Source: a virus
Strand: one strand, 5' to 3'
DNA length: 29,884 nt
IMG/VR virus record: IMGVR_UViG_3300006916_000242
Location: 1-29,884 of that record
Below are positions 15,507-22,686 of the stretch, in pieces. Under the pieces are notes generated by a model. The model worked only from the letters and a program-made list of their open reading frames with translations. It had not been told where the DNA came from and searched no databases. Position 1 is the stretch's first letter, and every line of letters begins with the position of its first letter. Made by a program: the position numbers and the translations under genes.

Positions 15507-17486
15507 TTAGAAGCCCCGCATCTGGGGCGGTTGGGGTGCCTGCTGCACCATCACGCTTTGCAGCGCACGGGCGACTTCTTGTTGCACAAGCTGTGCAATC
15601 GCCGCGTTCATCTGGCCGTTCTTAGCGGCCAATTCCATTGACTGTTCGGCAACCTCAAGGCGGGCCTTCTCAGCGTCTGCCTGCGCTTCTGCCGCGCCTG
15701 CAACCTCCTGATCGGTCTTCGCCTTGGCCATCGCCATTTGCATTTGCTGTTGCGCCTGCTGCATCTGCGCTTGTTGCTGCATCTGCTGCATTTGCTCCGG
15801 TGACGGCGGTTCGTTGCTGTCCGCAACACCCGGCGGCAACAGCTTTTTCAGCCGCTCCGCGAATTGATCCGCGCCCGGCCAGTCCATGTTTTGCGCGACA
15901 AGATCGGCGGTCACACCAGCGGCGGGCGGGAAAGCCCGCACAAAGTCGATCATACTTTCGGCGGTTTCCTGACGCCGCGTCGTGTAATTCGGCCCCACCG
16001 ACACGCGCACATCATAGCGGCCCACGCGGATATCATTGACCGGCACGACGCCATCCTGCGAAATCTGCATCCCGTTGATTTCAACAGGTTCAGGCGTGTT
16101 GTCCTTGCCGAGAATTTGCACCACGCGGCGCGTGTCGTATACCGCCGGAATCATGGAAACGATCACCCGCCCACCTTGCGCAATGGCCTTGGCCATGTTG
16201 TCGCTGTAGATCGACGTCGAAATGTCGCTTTCGATCTGGCGACGCTGAATTGCAATGCCAGACTTTTCGTTGCCCGCGTTGCCCAAACCAGCATCATAGA
16301 TCCCGGTCGTGCCCTTCATGTCCTCTGCGGCGGTCATGACCTCCTGCATCATGCCAGAAGACGCAACAGGGGGTTGCGCGCGCTGCGGCACACCGGCCTT
16401 TTCATCCGGGTTGTAGACTAGATAAGGCTCGTTGCTGTTGTTCGCATCTGCCCACATACCCTCATAGCCAGCGACTTGCTTGGCCGAGACGATATAGGGC
16501 GCTTTCGGTTGCAGCGCGACAAGTTCAGTTTGTGCAGACCGCCAATAGTTATACAGGCGCTGCGGGTCTTTGGCGTATCGGATCACCGACGACCGGCGCA
16601 CCTCGCGCCCGGTGTTGATTTCCTCGCCCATAACAGCGATGACCGGCAAGCCCTTGCCCGGAAGTTCAATCGGCCCTTCAAGCACTTCCTTGCCGGTGAC
16701 TTTGCACCACATCAGCTTTTCGGCCTGGACCTTGCGCTTGCGCACGATGGGCATGGGCGCGACCGGATTTTCAACAGTGCTGCCATCGGCAAGCAAGCCA
16801 ATGGTTTTTTCCTCATATTCCCGATAGATGTATTCAGCGACGACGACGCCAGCGCTTTCGCGCCAATCCTCGATCCCGTCCAGATCGCCATCCGCTTCGA
16901 CGCTGACAAGCGACGCCTTCGGATAGGCTTCCTCAAACTCCTTCTCGTCCATCACTTCTGTGATGAAAACGTATTGCGCGTCCTTGCGTGTCGGATCTTT
17001 CGCAGCCGGGTCGAAATACACCGAAAACGGGTTGTCGATCCGTTCAATGAGGATTTCCTGATTAAAGCTGTCGTCGGCTTCCCAATCGGCGCGGATTCGG
17101 AAATAGCCCATTCCGCATTGAGCTGCGCTTTCCGCTGCCGCTTCATAGACCGACGAGGCGTCCGATTTGTATTCGATTTGCCGGATTAGACCTTCGATGA
17201 TTTCAGCGACGTCATTGCTTGCGCCGGTATCGCCGGGGGTGATGTTGATCGCCGGGTTCATGCGGCGAATGTCGCCCGTGACCTGACGCACAAACTGCGG
17301 AAGCCGGTTGATCGTCAAGCATGGGCGACCTTCCGCCTCGCGTTCTGCCCGGACTTCTTCCGGCCATTGCCCATCGCCGATGAGGTTTTCCAGATCGTCT
17401 TCGGCATTCTCGCGGTTCGTCAGTTCCGCGTCACGGGCCTGCCGCAGCCGCTTACGGGCGCGTTCTATCAATGCGTCGTGCTTCAT
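15507..17486 (-). CDS. Portal protein, P22 gp1-like
   Basis: The protein is 659 residues. The N-terminal region (ENAEDDLENLIGDGQWPEEV, RPCLTINRLPQFVRQVTGD) and the internal segments GYFRIRADWE, DNPFSVYFDP and GREVRRSSVIRYAKDPQRLY are characteristic of P22-type portals. The C-terminal 110 residues form a Q/M/A-rich coiled coil (EQMQQMQQQAQMQQAQQQ), the likely barrel region. P22 gp1 is 725 residues. The ATG at 17486 overlaps the terminase stop (ATGA); a TTG at 17498 would add four residues. It forms the DNA entry channel together with the terminase. Confidence 0.9.
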   Translation of the reverse strand: MKHDALIERARKRLRQARDAELTNRENAEDDLENLIGDGQWPEEVRAEREAEGRPCLTINRLPQFVRQVTGDIRRMNPAINITPGDTGASNDVAEIIEGLIRQIEYKSDASSVYEAAAESAAQCGMGYFRIRADWEADDSFNQEILIERIDNPFSVYFDPAAKDPTRKDAQYVFITEVMDEKEFEEAYPKASLVSVEADGDLDGIEDWRESAGVVVAEYIYREYEEKTIGLLADGSTVENPVAPMPIVRKRKVQAEKLMWCKVTGKEVLEGPIELPGKGLPVIAVMGEEINTGREVRRSSVIRYAKDPQRLYNYWRSAQTELVALQPKAPYIVSAKQVAGYEGMWADANNSNEPYLVYNPDEKAGVPQRAQPPVASSGMMQEVMTAAEDMKGTTGIYDAGLGNAGNEKSGIAIQRRQIESDISTSIYSDNMAKAIAQGGRVIVSMIPAVYDTRRVVQILGKDNTPEPVEINGMQISQDGVVPVNDIRVGRYDVRVSVGPNYTTRRQETAESMIDFVRAFPPAAGVTADLVAQNMDWPGADQFAERLKKLLPPGVADSNEPPSPEQMQQMQQQAQMQQAQQQMQMAMAKAKTDQEVAGAAEAQADAEKARLEVAEQSMELAAKNGQMNAAIAQLVQQEVARALQSVMVQQAPQPPQMRGF

Positions 17487-18820
17487 GCGCCTAACCAACC
17501 CCCGCGCCGTGCGCGCCTATGGTGGATCGACGCATCAGGCACCGGCTCCACCATGTCTGAAAACAATTCGCTCAAGGCCCATACCAAGGCGTCAACACGG
17601 TCGGGGCTTCCATCGCCCTCGAAACCGCTCGTCGTCATCTGCGTCATTTGGCTTTCCAACTCTGGAAACTGCCCGACATGCCGAATCCGGCCTTGCTCAT
17701 ACAGAGACGCGATAGGCTCCGCCCTGACGTGCTTGCCGCGCGTCGCCCTGACTTCGATGATGTTCAGCGCCGGGGCGATGGTGCGCAGAACGTGGGCAAC
17801 CATGTCGCCGCCCTGGTTCACTTCGACCACCACGCCATCAGCGCCGTATTCCTTGGCCTTCTTGATTGCCTCTGTCGCCCATTCATGCGGGCTTCCACTC
17901 ATGCTGGCGTCTTCCAAAACAAACCCGGCCTGCTCCGGCCCGATGCCAGCGACGCAAATTCCGTGTTCGTCGCTGTCTTCCGTGTTTGTTATCGCCGGGT
18001 CCACCGCGATAACCACGCGCCCCATTTCTGGGGCTTCCGACACGCGGTAGGTGTCCAATGTCGATTGCCGCCACAGCGCGCCGGGCAGATCGCCAAGGAT
18101 TTCCGCGTTTAGTTCCTGCCGCCCTAAGCGGGTGCCTGCGTATTTGCGCTGAATGCGTTCCATGAACGACGCGGCCAGGTTGGCCCGGTTGTCCATGGTG
18201 CTACCGCGCGTAACATGCACCTTCCCCTCACCGCCGCCCACAATCGACTTGATTAGTTCAATCGGGCGCGGCGTTGTCGTGACGATCTGCCGGGGATGCC
18301 GACCGAGACGCAAACCGAATTGCGCCTGGTCCCACGTCTCTCGGGCGTATTTCCACTTCGCAAGTTCATCGTGCCAGATGAAATCATGTTGCGGGCCGCG
18401 CAACTGGTCTGGCTCAACCGCGTTGTAGGTGAACGCCTTAGCCCCGTTTTCGAACGTCACGCAACGGTTTGACTTGGTGTATGTCGGGCGCGTTTCTTTG
18501 GGAAATATCCGCAACAACTCCGAAACCATCACATCGCGGGCGTCTGCTGCCGTTTCCGCAATCAGGGCAATGCGCTCAGACCTGCCTTGGTCTACTTCCT
18601 CTTTTACCGCTTCCGCGCCCGTCCTGGTCTTACCAAACCCCCGCCCCGCCAGGACACACCAGATATCCCAATCACCCTCCGGCATGATCTGGTCTGGTCG
18701 TGCCAAAAAGCCGCGCCAATCGTAAAGAAGGGACGCGGCCTCAGCATCGGTAAACTGCGAGAGGATCTTGGCCCTCTCATGTTCAGGCAGATTCGCCAGA
18801 GTTTCCGCTGCGCTCTGCAA
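17483..18820 (-). CDS. Terminase large subunit
   Basis: The protein is 445 residues. Its ATPase part shows Walker A GRGFGKT at 59-65, Walker B FIWHDE at 147-152 and the coupling motif TTTPRP at 181-186. The nuclease part shows VDPAIT (D274), an acidic strand DGVVVEV near 329-335, and DRVDALVWAL (D407, D410). This is the Terminase_6 type and is close in look to gene transfer agent terminases of Rhodobacterales. It starts with TTG at 18820, behind GCAGGC, overlapping TerS by 38 bases, since no ATG fits in frame before residue 46. Confidence 0.92.
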   Translation of the reverse strand: MQSAAETLANLPEHERAKILSQFTDAEAASLLYDWRGFLARPDQIMPEGDWDIWCVLAGRGFGKTRTGAEAVKEEVDQGRSERIALIAETAADARDVMVSELLRIFPKETRPTYTKSNRCVTFENGAKAFTYNAVEPDQLRGPQHDFIWHDELAKWKYARETWDQAQFGLRLGRHPRQIVTTTPRPIELIKSIVGGGEGKVHVTRGSTMDNRANLAASFMERIQRKYAGTRLGRQELNAEILGDLPGALWRQSTLDTYRVSEAPEMGRVVIAVDPAITNTEDSDEHGICVAGIGPEQAGFVLEDASMSGSPHEWATEAIKKAKEYGADGVVVEVNQGGDMVAHVLRTIAPALNIIEVRATRGKHVRAEPIASLYEQGRIRHVGQFPELESQMTQMTTSGFEGDGSPDRVDALVWALSELFSDMVEPVPDASIHHRRARRGGWLGA

Positions 18821-19205
18821 TGCCTGCCAAGAGTGACGCCAGCTTTTCAGCCGCGCCGCCCGTTTCCTCTGTTTTGATTGCCCCGCCGTCAGCGCCGGTC
18901 AGTTCGCGCCGTTCGGTGTACTCATCGCGGTGCCGTGCGCTCATCTGCTTTGCCCATAGAGCGCTGTTGAACCTTTCCGCAGTCAGCCCGGTACGCCCTA
19001 CACTCTCAAACCATGCTTGGGCTTTTTGCTTGGCGCGCGCTAACGCTTCGGAAAATTCTGGGTGGACTGACGCCCATTCGTCCATTGACGAGCGGTGAAC
19101 GTCGCAGGCTTCCGCCATTTCCGACAACCAGCCGCCATAACTTCCGACTTCCTCGACCACCTCGCAAAACTTGGGATCGTATTTTGTTGGCCGTCCTGCT
19201 GGCAT
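18783..19205 (-). CDS. Terminase small subunit, P22 gp3-like
   Basis: The protein is 140 residues starting MPAGRPTKYDPKFCEVVEEV. The GRPTKYDP opening, the HTH-like LSEMAEACDVHRSSMDEWAS, HPEFSEALARAKQKAQAWFE and the FNSALWAKQMSARHRDEYTE segment are those of P22-like small terminase subunits that bind the packaging site and assemble as a ring. The last 35 residues are low-complexity and probably contact TerL. The ATG at 19205 gives the family start, although its ribosome site is poor. A pac site could lie inside this gene, as in P22, but none was identified. Confidence 0.85.
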   Translation of the reverse strand: MPAGRPTKYDPKFCEVVEEVGSYGGWLSEMAEACDVHRSSMDEWASVHPEFSEALARAKQKAQAWFESVGRTGLTAERFNSALWAKQMSARHRDEYTERRELTGADGGAIKTEETGGAAEKLASLLAGIAERSGNSGESA

Positions 19206-19262
19206 AGCGATTAACGCCACTCTTGGGGCGTCCCTCTGTCTGATGATTTGTGAATAGCAAAG

Positions 19263-19301
19263 CACACGCCCTTTCCTCGGTTCCGTTTCCGGGGGCGTGT
19301 G
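19263..19301 (-). other. Hairpin in late-operon leader
   Basis: A perfect 9-bp stem (CACACGCCC / GGGCGTGTG) with a 21-base loop lies in the untranslated leader between the late promoter candidate and TerS. No U-tract follows on the minus strand. It is positioned so that RNA polymerase starting at the late promoter would transcribe it at once. This is where a pause or loading site for an RfaH/NusG-like factor would be expected; that link is inference. Confidence 0.5.
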
Positions 19302-19358
19302 GCTTGGGAATTACGTGGCGCTCCGCTATTGTGTCGGCTGTCCATCACCCTATGGCGC

Positions 19359-19386
19359 ATGATACCAGATGTTGCATGATATGCAA
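19359..19386 (-). promoter_or_regulatory. Candidate late promoter with overlapping palindrome
   Basis: On the minus strand, TTGCAT and TATCAT (5 of 6 to the -10 consensus) are 16 bases apart, pointing into the TerS leader. The -35 hexamer is one arm of a perfect palindrome, TTGCAT-GAT-ATGCAA, at 19372-19386, which would make a good operator for the XRE-type regulator encoded just upstream. Promoter strength cannot be judged by eye, as the -35 element matches only 3 of 6. Confidence 0.45.
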
Positions 19387-19389
19387 GTG

Positions 19390-19983
19390 CTAGGGTTCAA
19401 CGCGCCTGAGACTGCCATGGCTGGCCTCGCCCTTGATCCCGCCGCCTACCGGCATCCACCAGATGCGCTTGCCCTGAACGGCTGATATCTCGACCACCAG
19501 ACCGGCAAGCGGGCCTTCTAGAATTTCCGCCTTGTCGCCCGGCTCGACACGATACAGCGCTTCTTGCATTTGCCTCTTTGCCTCTGCAATCCGTTCGGCC
19601 TCCGTTGGCAGGCCCTGCACCTGGCGGATGATATCCGGGTGGATGTTGACCGGGCGGGCGTTGTGGCAGATCACGCCCGTGATGATGCGGCGATCTTTCA
19701 TCACGTCCCACTGCGGCTCATGTGTAAAGCGGGCGTAGATCAGCTGCGTGACTGTGGCGTGTTCCGTGACGATCTTCTTGCCGTTCTTGAACCGCGTTCG
19801 CTCTTCCTTGGGGAACATGGCGAAAACGCCCGCGCTGCGAAGCATGGCCGTCTTTGCGGCCTCTTGCCCCGGCGGCACCCGTAGCGCGTTCCAGCGTGGC
19901 GCGCATGGGATGTCAGAGACAACGCCGCGAGGCTTGTGATACGGCACAACCTGCCCGATGGTGTAGCTTGCTTGCGTGTTCAC
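19390..19983 (-). CDS. NusG/RfaH-like transcription elongation factor
   Basis: The protein is 197 residues. Residues 30-125 look like a NusG N-terminal domain: RWNALRVPPGQEAAKTAMLR, VFAMFPKEERTRFKNGKK, IYARFTHEPQWDVMK, then RIITGVICHNARPVNI. Residues 145-197 carry a KOW segment (VEPGDKAEILEGPLAGLVVE and SLRRVE). Such proteins bind RNA polymerase and reduce pausing or termination. Lying directly upstream of the virion operon, it is the natural candidate for the late gene antiterminator, doing the job Q does in lambda. It starts with GTG at 19983, overlapping the XRE gene stop (GTGA). Confidence 0.75.
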   Translation of the reverse strand: MNTQASYTIGQVVPYHKPRGVVSDIPCAPRWNALRVPPGQEAAKTAMLRSAGVFAMFPKEERTRFKNGKKIVTEHATVTQLIYARFTHEPQWDVMKDRRIITGVICHNARPVNIHPDIIRQVQGLPTEAERIAEAKRQMQEALYRVEPGDKAEILEGPLAGLVVEISAVQGKRIWWMPVGGGIKGEASHGSLRRVEP

Positions 19984-20297
19984 CACACATCCCCCCTCAG
20001 TTCCAAGTCCACCATTGCGCGCGTTCCGGCTTCGTCCTCTTCGTCGGTCAGCAGCGGGCGGGCTGCTGCGCGCAGGGCGATGGTTTCCTCGACAAGTCGC
20101 GCGTTGGCGCGTTCCAGCGCGGCCACGTCGATCATGCCTTGAATGGCAAACGCGGCCACCGGATTGAGCGGGCGTTCGCCGTTTTCCCAACGGCGGATTG
20201 TGCGTCCACCGTTGTCTCCCATACCCCAGACCCTAGCCAGATCGTTCTGACTGAGGCCGAGGGTCTTGCGGGCTGCGAGGAATTGAAGCGGGGTCAT
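19980..20297 (-). CDS. XRE-family HTH regulator with helical tail
   Basis: The protein is 105 residues. Residues 1-55 (MTPLQFLAARKTLGLSQNDL, then GGRTIRRWENGERPLNP) form a lambda-repressor-type HTH, with the recognition helix around GGRTIRRWE. The remaining residues (AALERANARLVEETIALRAA) form a helix or coiled coil, perhaps for dimerisation. GAGGAAC precedes the ATG. It is coupled to the NusG-like gene and lies between two promoter candidates that both overlap TTGCA-containing palindromes, so it may control early/late switching. It lacks a LexA-like autoproteolysis domain, so it is not a classical CI. Confidence 0.8.
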   Translation of the reverse strand: MTPLQFLAARKTLGLSQNDLARVWGMGDNGGRTIRRWENGERPLNPVAAFAIQGMIDVAALERANARLVEETIALRAAARPLLTDEEDEAGTRAMVDLELRGDVW

Positions 20298-20318
20298 GGT
20301 CGTGTTCCTCTCTTACTA

Positions 20319-20543
20319 TTATTTGACGAGCTGAGGATAGTACGATTTCCAGTCGTCAAGGCACATCTCGGCGGTCGCAAGAGCTGCCGCATAAAAGTCT
20401 TCGTTCCCCTCTGCCATCATGTCGCCCGCGTTTGCTTCGGCGCTGCAAGCAACGTGCCAGCGCAAGTCACCGTATTCGTCCGACCCTGCAATGCTTGTGT
20501 CGATGGCAGCGATAAATGCCTCATATTGTGCTTGGCTAGTCAT
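20319..20543 (-). CDS. 74-residue acidic protein of unknown function
   Basis: The protein begins MTSQAQYEAFIAAIDTSIAG and ends EMCLDDWKSYYPQLVK. It is acidic and probably all-helical, with two cysteines (residues 33 and 61). AGGAAC lies about 6-11 bases ahead of the ATG. It is the first gene behind the promoter candidate at 20586-20614 and is followed by the XRE and NusG-like genes. Nothing in the sequence gives a function. Confidence 0.6.
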   Translation of the reverse strand: MTSQAQYEAFIAAIDTSIAGSDEYGDLRWHVACSAEANAGDMMAEGNEDFYAAALATAEMCLDDWKSYYPQLVK

Positions 20544-20585
20544 CTTGTGTTCCTATCTAGGCGGGCTTCATTGCCCTATGCACTC

Positions 20586-20614
20586 AATATAGGGCCAGCG
20601 GCCCGCAATTGCAA
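20586..20614 (-). promoter_or_regulatory. Promoter for the late-control cassette
   Basis: On the minus strand, TTGCAA and TATATT (5 of 6 to the -10 consensus) are separated by exactly 17 bases, and the first gene starts about 43 bases downstream of the -10 element. The -35 hexamer overlaps the palindrome GCAATTGC (20605-20612). It would drive the 74-residue protein, the XRE regulator and the NusG-like factor as a unit. Confidence 0.55.
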
Positions 20615-20617
20615 CAG

Positions 20618-20812
20618 CTAATTCGCGCTTTGGCGAAGTTTTCCCAGTTCTTTTTCCATGGCCCGCAACTGCCTGTCCTGCCGCTTGATGATGCTGCCGC
20701 GCTCCTGCACCTTGCGGTTTAGCGCTGTGATGGTTTCGGCCTGCCGTGCGTTGCGGCTTTTCAGGTCTGCGATTTCCCGTTTCAGGCGGGCGAGGTTGTC
20801 TCCGAAGGTCAT
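20618..20812 (-). CDS. 64-residue coiled-coil protein
   Basis: Almost the whole sequence is a heptad-type helix (LARLKREIADLKSRNARQAE, then TITALNRKVQERGSIIKRQD and LRAMEKELGKLRQSAN). It is basic and highly charged. Its start overlaps the DUF2493 gene (ATGA), and its end touches the promoter of the next cassette. Many phages encode such short coiled coils that act as adaptors or inhibitors, but I cannot name a partner. Confidence 0.65.
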   Translation of the reverse strand: MTFGDNLARLKREIADLKSRNARQAETITALNRKVQERGSIIKRQDRQLRAMEKELGKLRQSAN

Positions 20813-21174
20813 GCCCCGCCCTCCGTGACTTTGGTTGCGATCTGCACCCTCACGCCAGCGGCCCTTGCTTTTGAAATCATGTCTGACGTGCCTTCCCCGC
20901 CTTCAAATGCGACGACAAGGTCTGGCTTTCCAAACTTTATCATTTGCGCGTTCCTGATCGGACCTGCCGCACGTCCATGCGCGGCCCAATCAGCCGGATA
21001 AACCTTGACGCGTATTCCATGCAACTTGGCGAACTCCCCCGCCATGTGGTCAGCACCTCTTGCACCGCCATGGATCAGCGTTGTGATCCCGGCTTGCTTG
21101 TGGATGCCGCCTAGCCATGAACCGAGCGTCAAGGCGTCGTCAAAATCCCTGCCACCGCAAACAAGAACCCTCAT
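20809..21174 (-). CDS. DUF2493 / SLOG-type nucleotide-binding protein
   Basis: The protein is 121 residues, starting MRVLVCGGRDFDDALTLGSW. The Rossmann-like opening VCGGRDFDD, the central LIHGGARGADHMAGEFAK, and PIRNAQMIKFGKPDLVVAFE are the signature of the DUF2493 (YspA-like) family in the SLOG superfamily, relatives of DprA and TIR-linked nucleotide sensors. The biochemical role in phages is unknown; binding of a nucleotide or nucleotide-derived ligand is suggested by the fold. The ATG at 21174 overlaps the preceding gene (ATGA). Confidence 0.8.
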   Translation of the reverse strand: MRVLVCGGRDFDDALTLGSWLGGIHKQAGITTLIHGGARGADHMAGEFAKLHGIRVKVYPADWAAHGRAAGPIRNAQMIKFGKPDLVVAFEGGEGTSDMISKARAAGVRVQIATKVTEGGA

Positions 21175-21356
21175 GCCCCGCCCTCCTTGCGCTTCCACAG
21201 GTGCGTTCCCCGGCCCTTGGCCCCCGGCGACCATTCCCGCGCGACCTTGCCTTGCTCGAACCATTCGCCAAGCATGTAAGACACACGCTGCGGCGATAGC
21301 CCGGCAAACTTCGCCAGATCCCCGATTGTTCGCGGTTCGGACAGGTGCGCCAGCAT
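21171..21356 (-). CDS. Small winged-helix DNA-binding protein
   Basis: The protein is 61 residues: MLAHLSEPRTIGDLAKFAGL, then SPQRVSYMLGEWFEQGKVAR and THLWKRKEGGA. This is a compact winged helix, with SPQRVSYML as recognition helix and KGRGTHLWKRK as wing. The frame stays open upstream to a stop, but ATG at 21356 is the first reasonable start. It overlaps the next gene by ATGA. Probably a DNA-binding regulator; target unknown. Confidence 0.65.
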   Translation of the reverse strand: MLAHLSEPRTIGDLAKFAGLSPQRVSYMLGEWFEQGKVAREWSPGAKGRGTHLWKRKEGGA

Positions 21357-21363
21357 AGCGGCG

Positions 21364-21789
21364 TCACGTTCCTGCCGATCTGCTGATTTTGCGTTGGCGA
21401 TAGTAAGTCAGGTTTTTCTTGCCGCTGGCTTCCCGCACGATGCGGCGATCCACTTCGCGGGCCGTGACCAGCCGGTCTAGGGCATTGTGGGCGCGGTTGT
21501 ATTCAAACCCGGTTGCGTCACGGACGTTTATGACTGTTTTCCATTCGGTTTTGCTGAGAACGGCAAGCACCTGCTCGTTAATGCTTCCACCGGGCCTTGC
21601 GCCCCCGATCTTGCGGCCTGTTGCGGGGTGGGTATTTGACACCTTGTCACGGTATGCCTTGGCGTCGTCTGGCCAGTATTTTGCAAGTATGTCCTCGCTC
21701 ATAATTTGGCGCGGTTCTTTCGTGCGAATGCGCGTTGCGGCATATGTCGGGATATTGCGGGCGGAAAGTGTGATTTGGCTGTTAAGCAT
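21364..21789 (-). CDS. Winged-helix-type putative regulator
   Basis: The protein is 141 residues. The C-terminal half (NEQVLAVLSKTEWKTVINVR, DATGFEYNRAHNALDRLVTA, REVDRRIVREASGKKNLTYY) has the helix-turn-helix plus wing pattern of small phage regulators. The N-terminal part contains EDILAKYWPDDAKAYRD and a basic linker. The ATG at 21789 has a perfect AGGAGG 9 bases upstream and overlaps the previous gene by 8 bases. An internal ATG at 21702 (MSEDILAKYW) lacks a good site. Function beyond DNA binding cannot be given. Confidence 0.6.
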   Translation of the reverse strand: MLNSQITLSARNIPTYAATRIRTKEPRQIMSEDILAKYWPDDAKAYRDKVSNTHPATGRKIGGARPGGSINEQVLAVLSKTEWKTVINVRDATGFEYNRAHNALDRLVTAREVDRRIVREASGKKNLTYYRQRKISRSAGT

Positions 21790-21967
21790 CAGACGCGACC
21801 TCCTCATAAGAAACAATATCTCCGCCCCATGGCTTGCCGTTATGATCCAGTCTGTGAACCCAGTTAAATTCGCGCGCTTCTGCTTTGTCGTATGATCCGT
21901 TCCTCTGCAAAACACGAACTGTCTTATCAGCCTTTACAGGCATGTTTTTCCCGTGGTGATTAAGCAT
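21782..21967 (-). CDS. 61-residue protein of unknown function
   Basis: The sequence begins [20 protein letters not shown] and continues QRNGSYDKAEAREFNWVHRL to VSYEEVASDA. It is short, soluble and charged. The ATG at 21967 shares a base with the SSB stop (TGATG), and GGAGG lies 10 bases upstream. An internal ATG at 21943 (MPVKADKTV) is also possible. The first bases of this gene and of the next (ATGCTTAA) are the same. I do not recognise it. Confidence 0.5.
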   Translation of the reverse strand: MLNHHGKNMPVKADKTVRVLQRNGSYDKAEAREFNWVHRLDHNGKPWGGDIVSYEEVASDA

Positions 21968-22446
21968 CAGACCCGGCCCTCCCAAGTGAATGGGATCTCA
22001 TCGTCAATGTCGCCGCCGGGTCTGCCGCCCGCGCCATAGCCGCCTTGGTCGCGCTGGTCGTATCCGCCGCTGTCACGGTTGCCCCCGCCCTCGCTTGGCC
22101 CGTCCAACATCACCAGCTTGGCGTCGAAACCCTGCAAAACGATTTCCGTGCTGTAACGATCCGCGCCTGACTGGTCCTGCCATTTGCGGGTTTGCAGCTG
22201 GCCTTCGATATAGACCTTGGACCCTTTGCGCAGATACTGTTCTGCAACCCTGACAAGCCCTTCGCTGAAAATTGCGACGCTGTGCCATTCGGTGCGCTCT
22301 TTGCGTTCGCCGCTGTTCTTGTCTTTCCAGGTTTCGCTTGTGGCAATGCGCAGGTTGCAAACCTTGCCGCCGTTCTGGAATGATCTGACTTCGGGGTCGC
22401 GCCCGAGATTGCCTAAAATGATTACCTTGTTTACCGATCCGGCCAT
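21967..22446 (-). CDS. ssb: Single-stranded DNA-binding protein
   Basis: The protein is 159 residues. The OB fold covers residues 1-113 with classic segments: [49 protein letters not shown] and [21 protein letters not shown] Gly/Arg/Asp-rich linker follows. The acidic tip DIDDEIPF is present but is followed by six more residues, TWEGRV, so the final phenylalanine is not the C-terminus as in cellular SSB. It covers ssDNA during phage replication and recombination and works beside Erf and RusA. Confidence 0.92.
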   Translation of the reverse strand: MAGSVNKVIILGNLGRDPEVRSFQNGGKVCNLRIATSETWKDKNSGERKERTEWHSVAIFSEGLVRVAEQYLRKGSKVYIEGQLQTRKWQDQSGADRYSTEIVLQGFDAKLVMLDGPSEGGGNRDSGGYDQRDQGGYGAGGRPGGDIDDEIPFTWEGRV

Positions 22447-22449
22447 GTG

Positions 22450-22686
22450 TCAGCCCTCCAACGCGGTTTCATACATTTCAATGATGGCTTCTTCTTCGGC
22501 CAGGTCATCGCGGTCGCGCTTGCGGCGGGCGACGATTTTGCGCATGGCCTTTGTGTCATAGCCATGGCCTTTTGCTTGCGCGTAAACTTCTTTGGCGTGG
22601 TCTGCGGCCTCCTGCTTTTCCGCGTTCAAGCGCTCAATCCGCTCAATGAACTGGCGCAGTTCCTCGCCATTGGCACGTTCCGTCAT
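22450..22686 (-). CDS. gapR: GapR-like nucleoid protein (DUF2312)
   Basis: The protein is 78 residues: NGEELRQFIERIERLNAEKQ, then ADHAKEVYAQAKGHGYDTKA, MRKIVARRKRDRDDLAEEEA and IIEMYETALEG. Nearly every stretch matches the DUF2312 family, whose Caulobacter member GapR (about 90 residues) binds overtwisted DNA ahead of replication forks and RNA polymerase. It is almost full length. The ATG at 22686 overlaps the DnaA-like gene stop (ATGA), and SSB follows 3 bases later. It probably manages DNA torsion or competes with host GapR at forks; direction of effect is unknown. Confidence 0.88.
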   Translation of the reverse strand: MTERANGEELRQFIERIERLNAEKQEAADHAKEVYAQAKGHGYDTKAMRKIVARRKRDRDDLAEEEAIIEMYETALEG

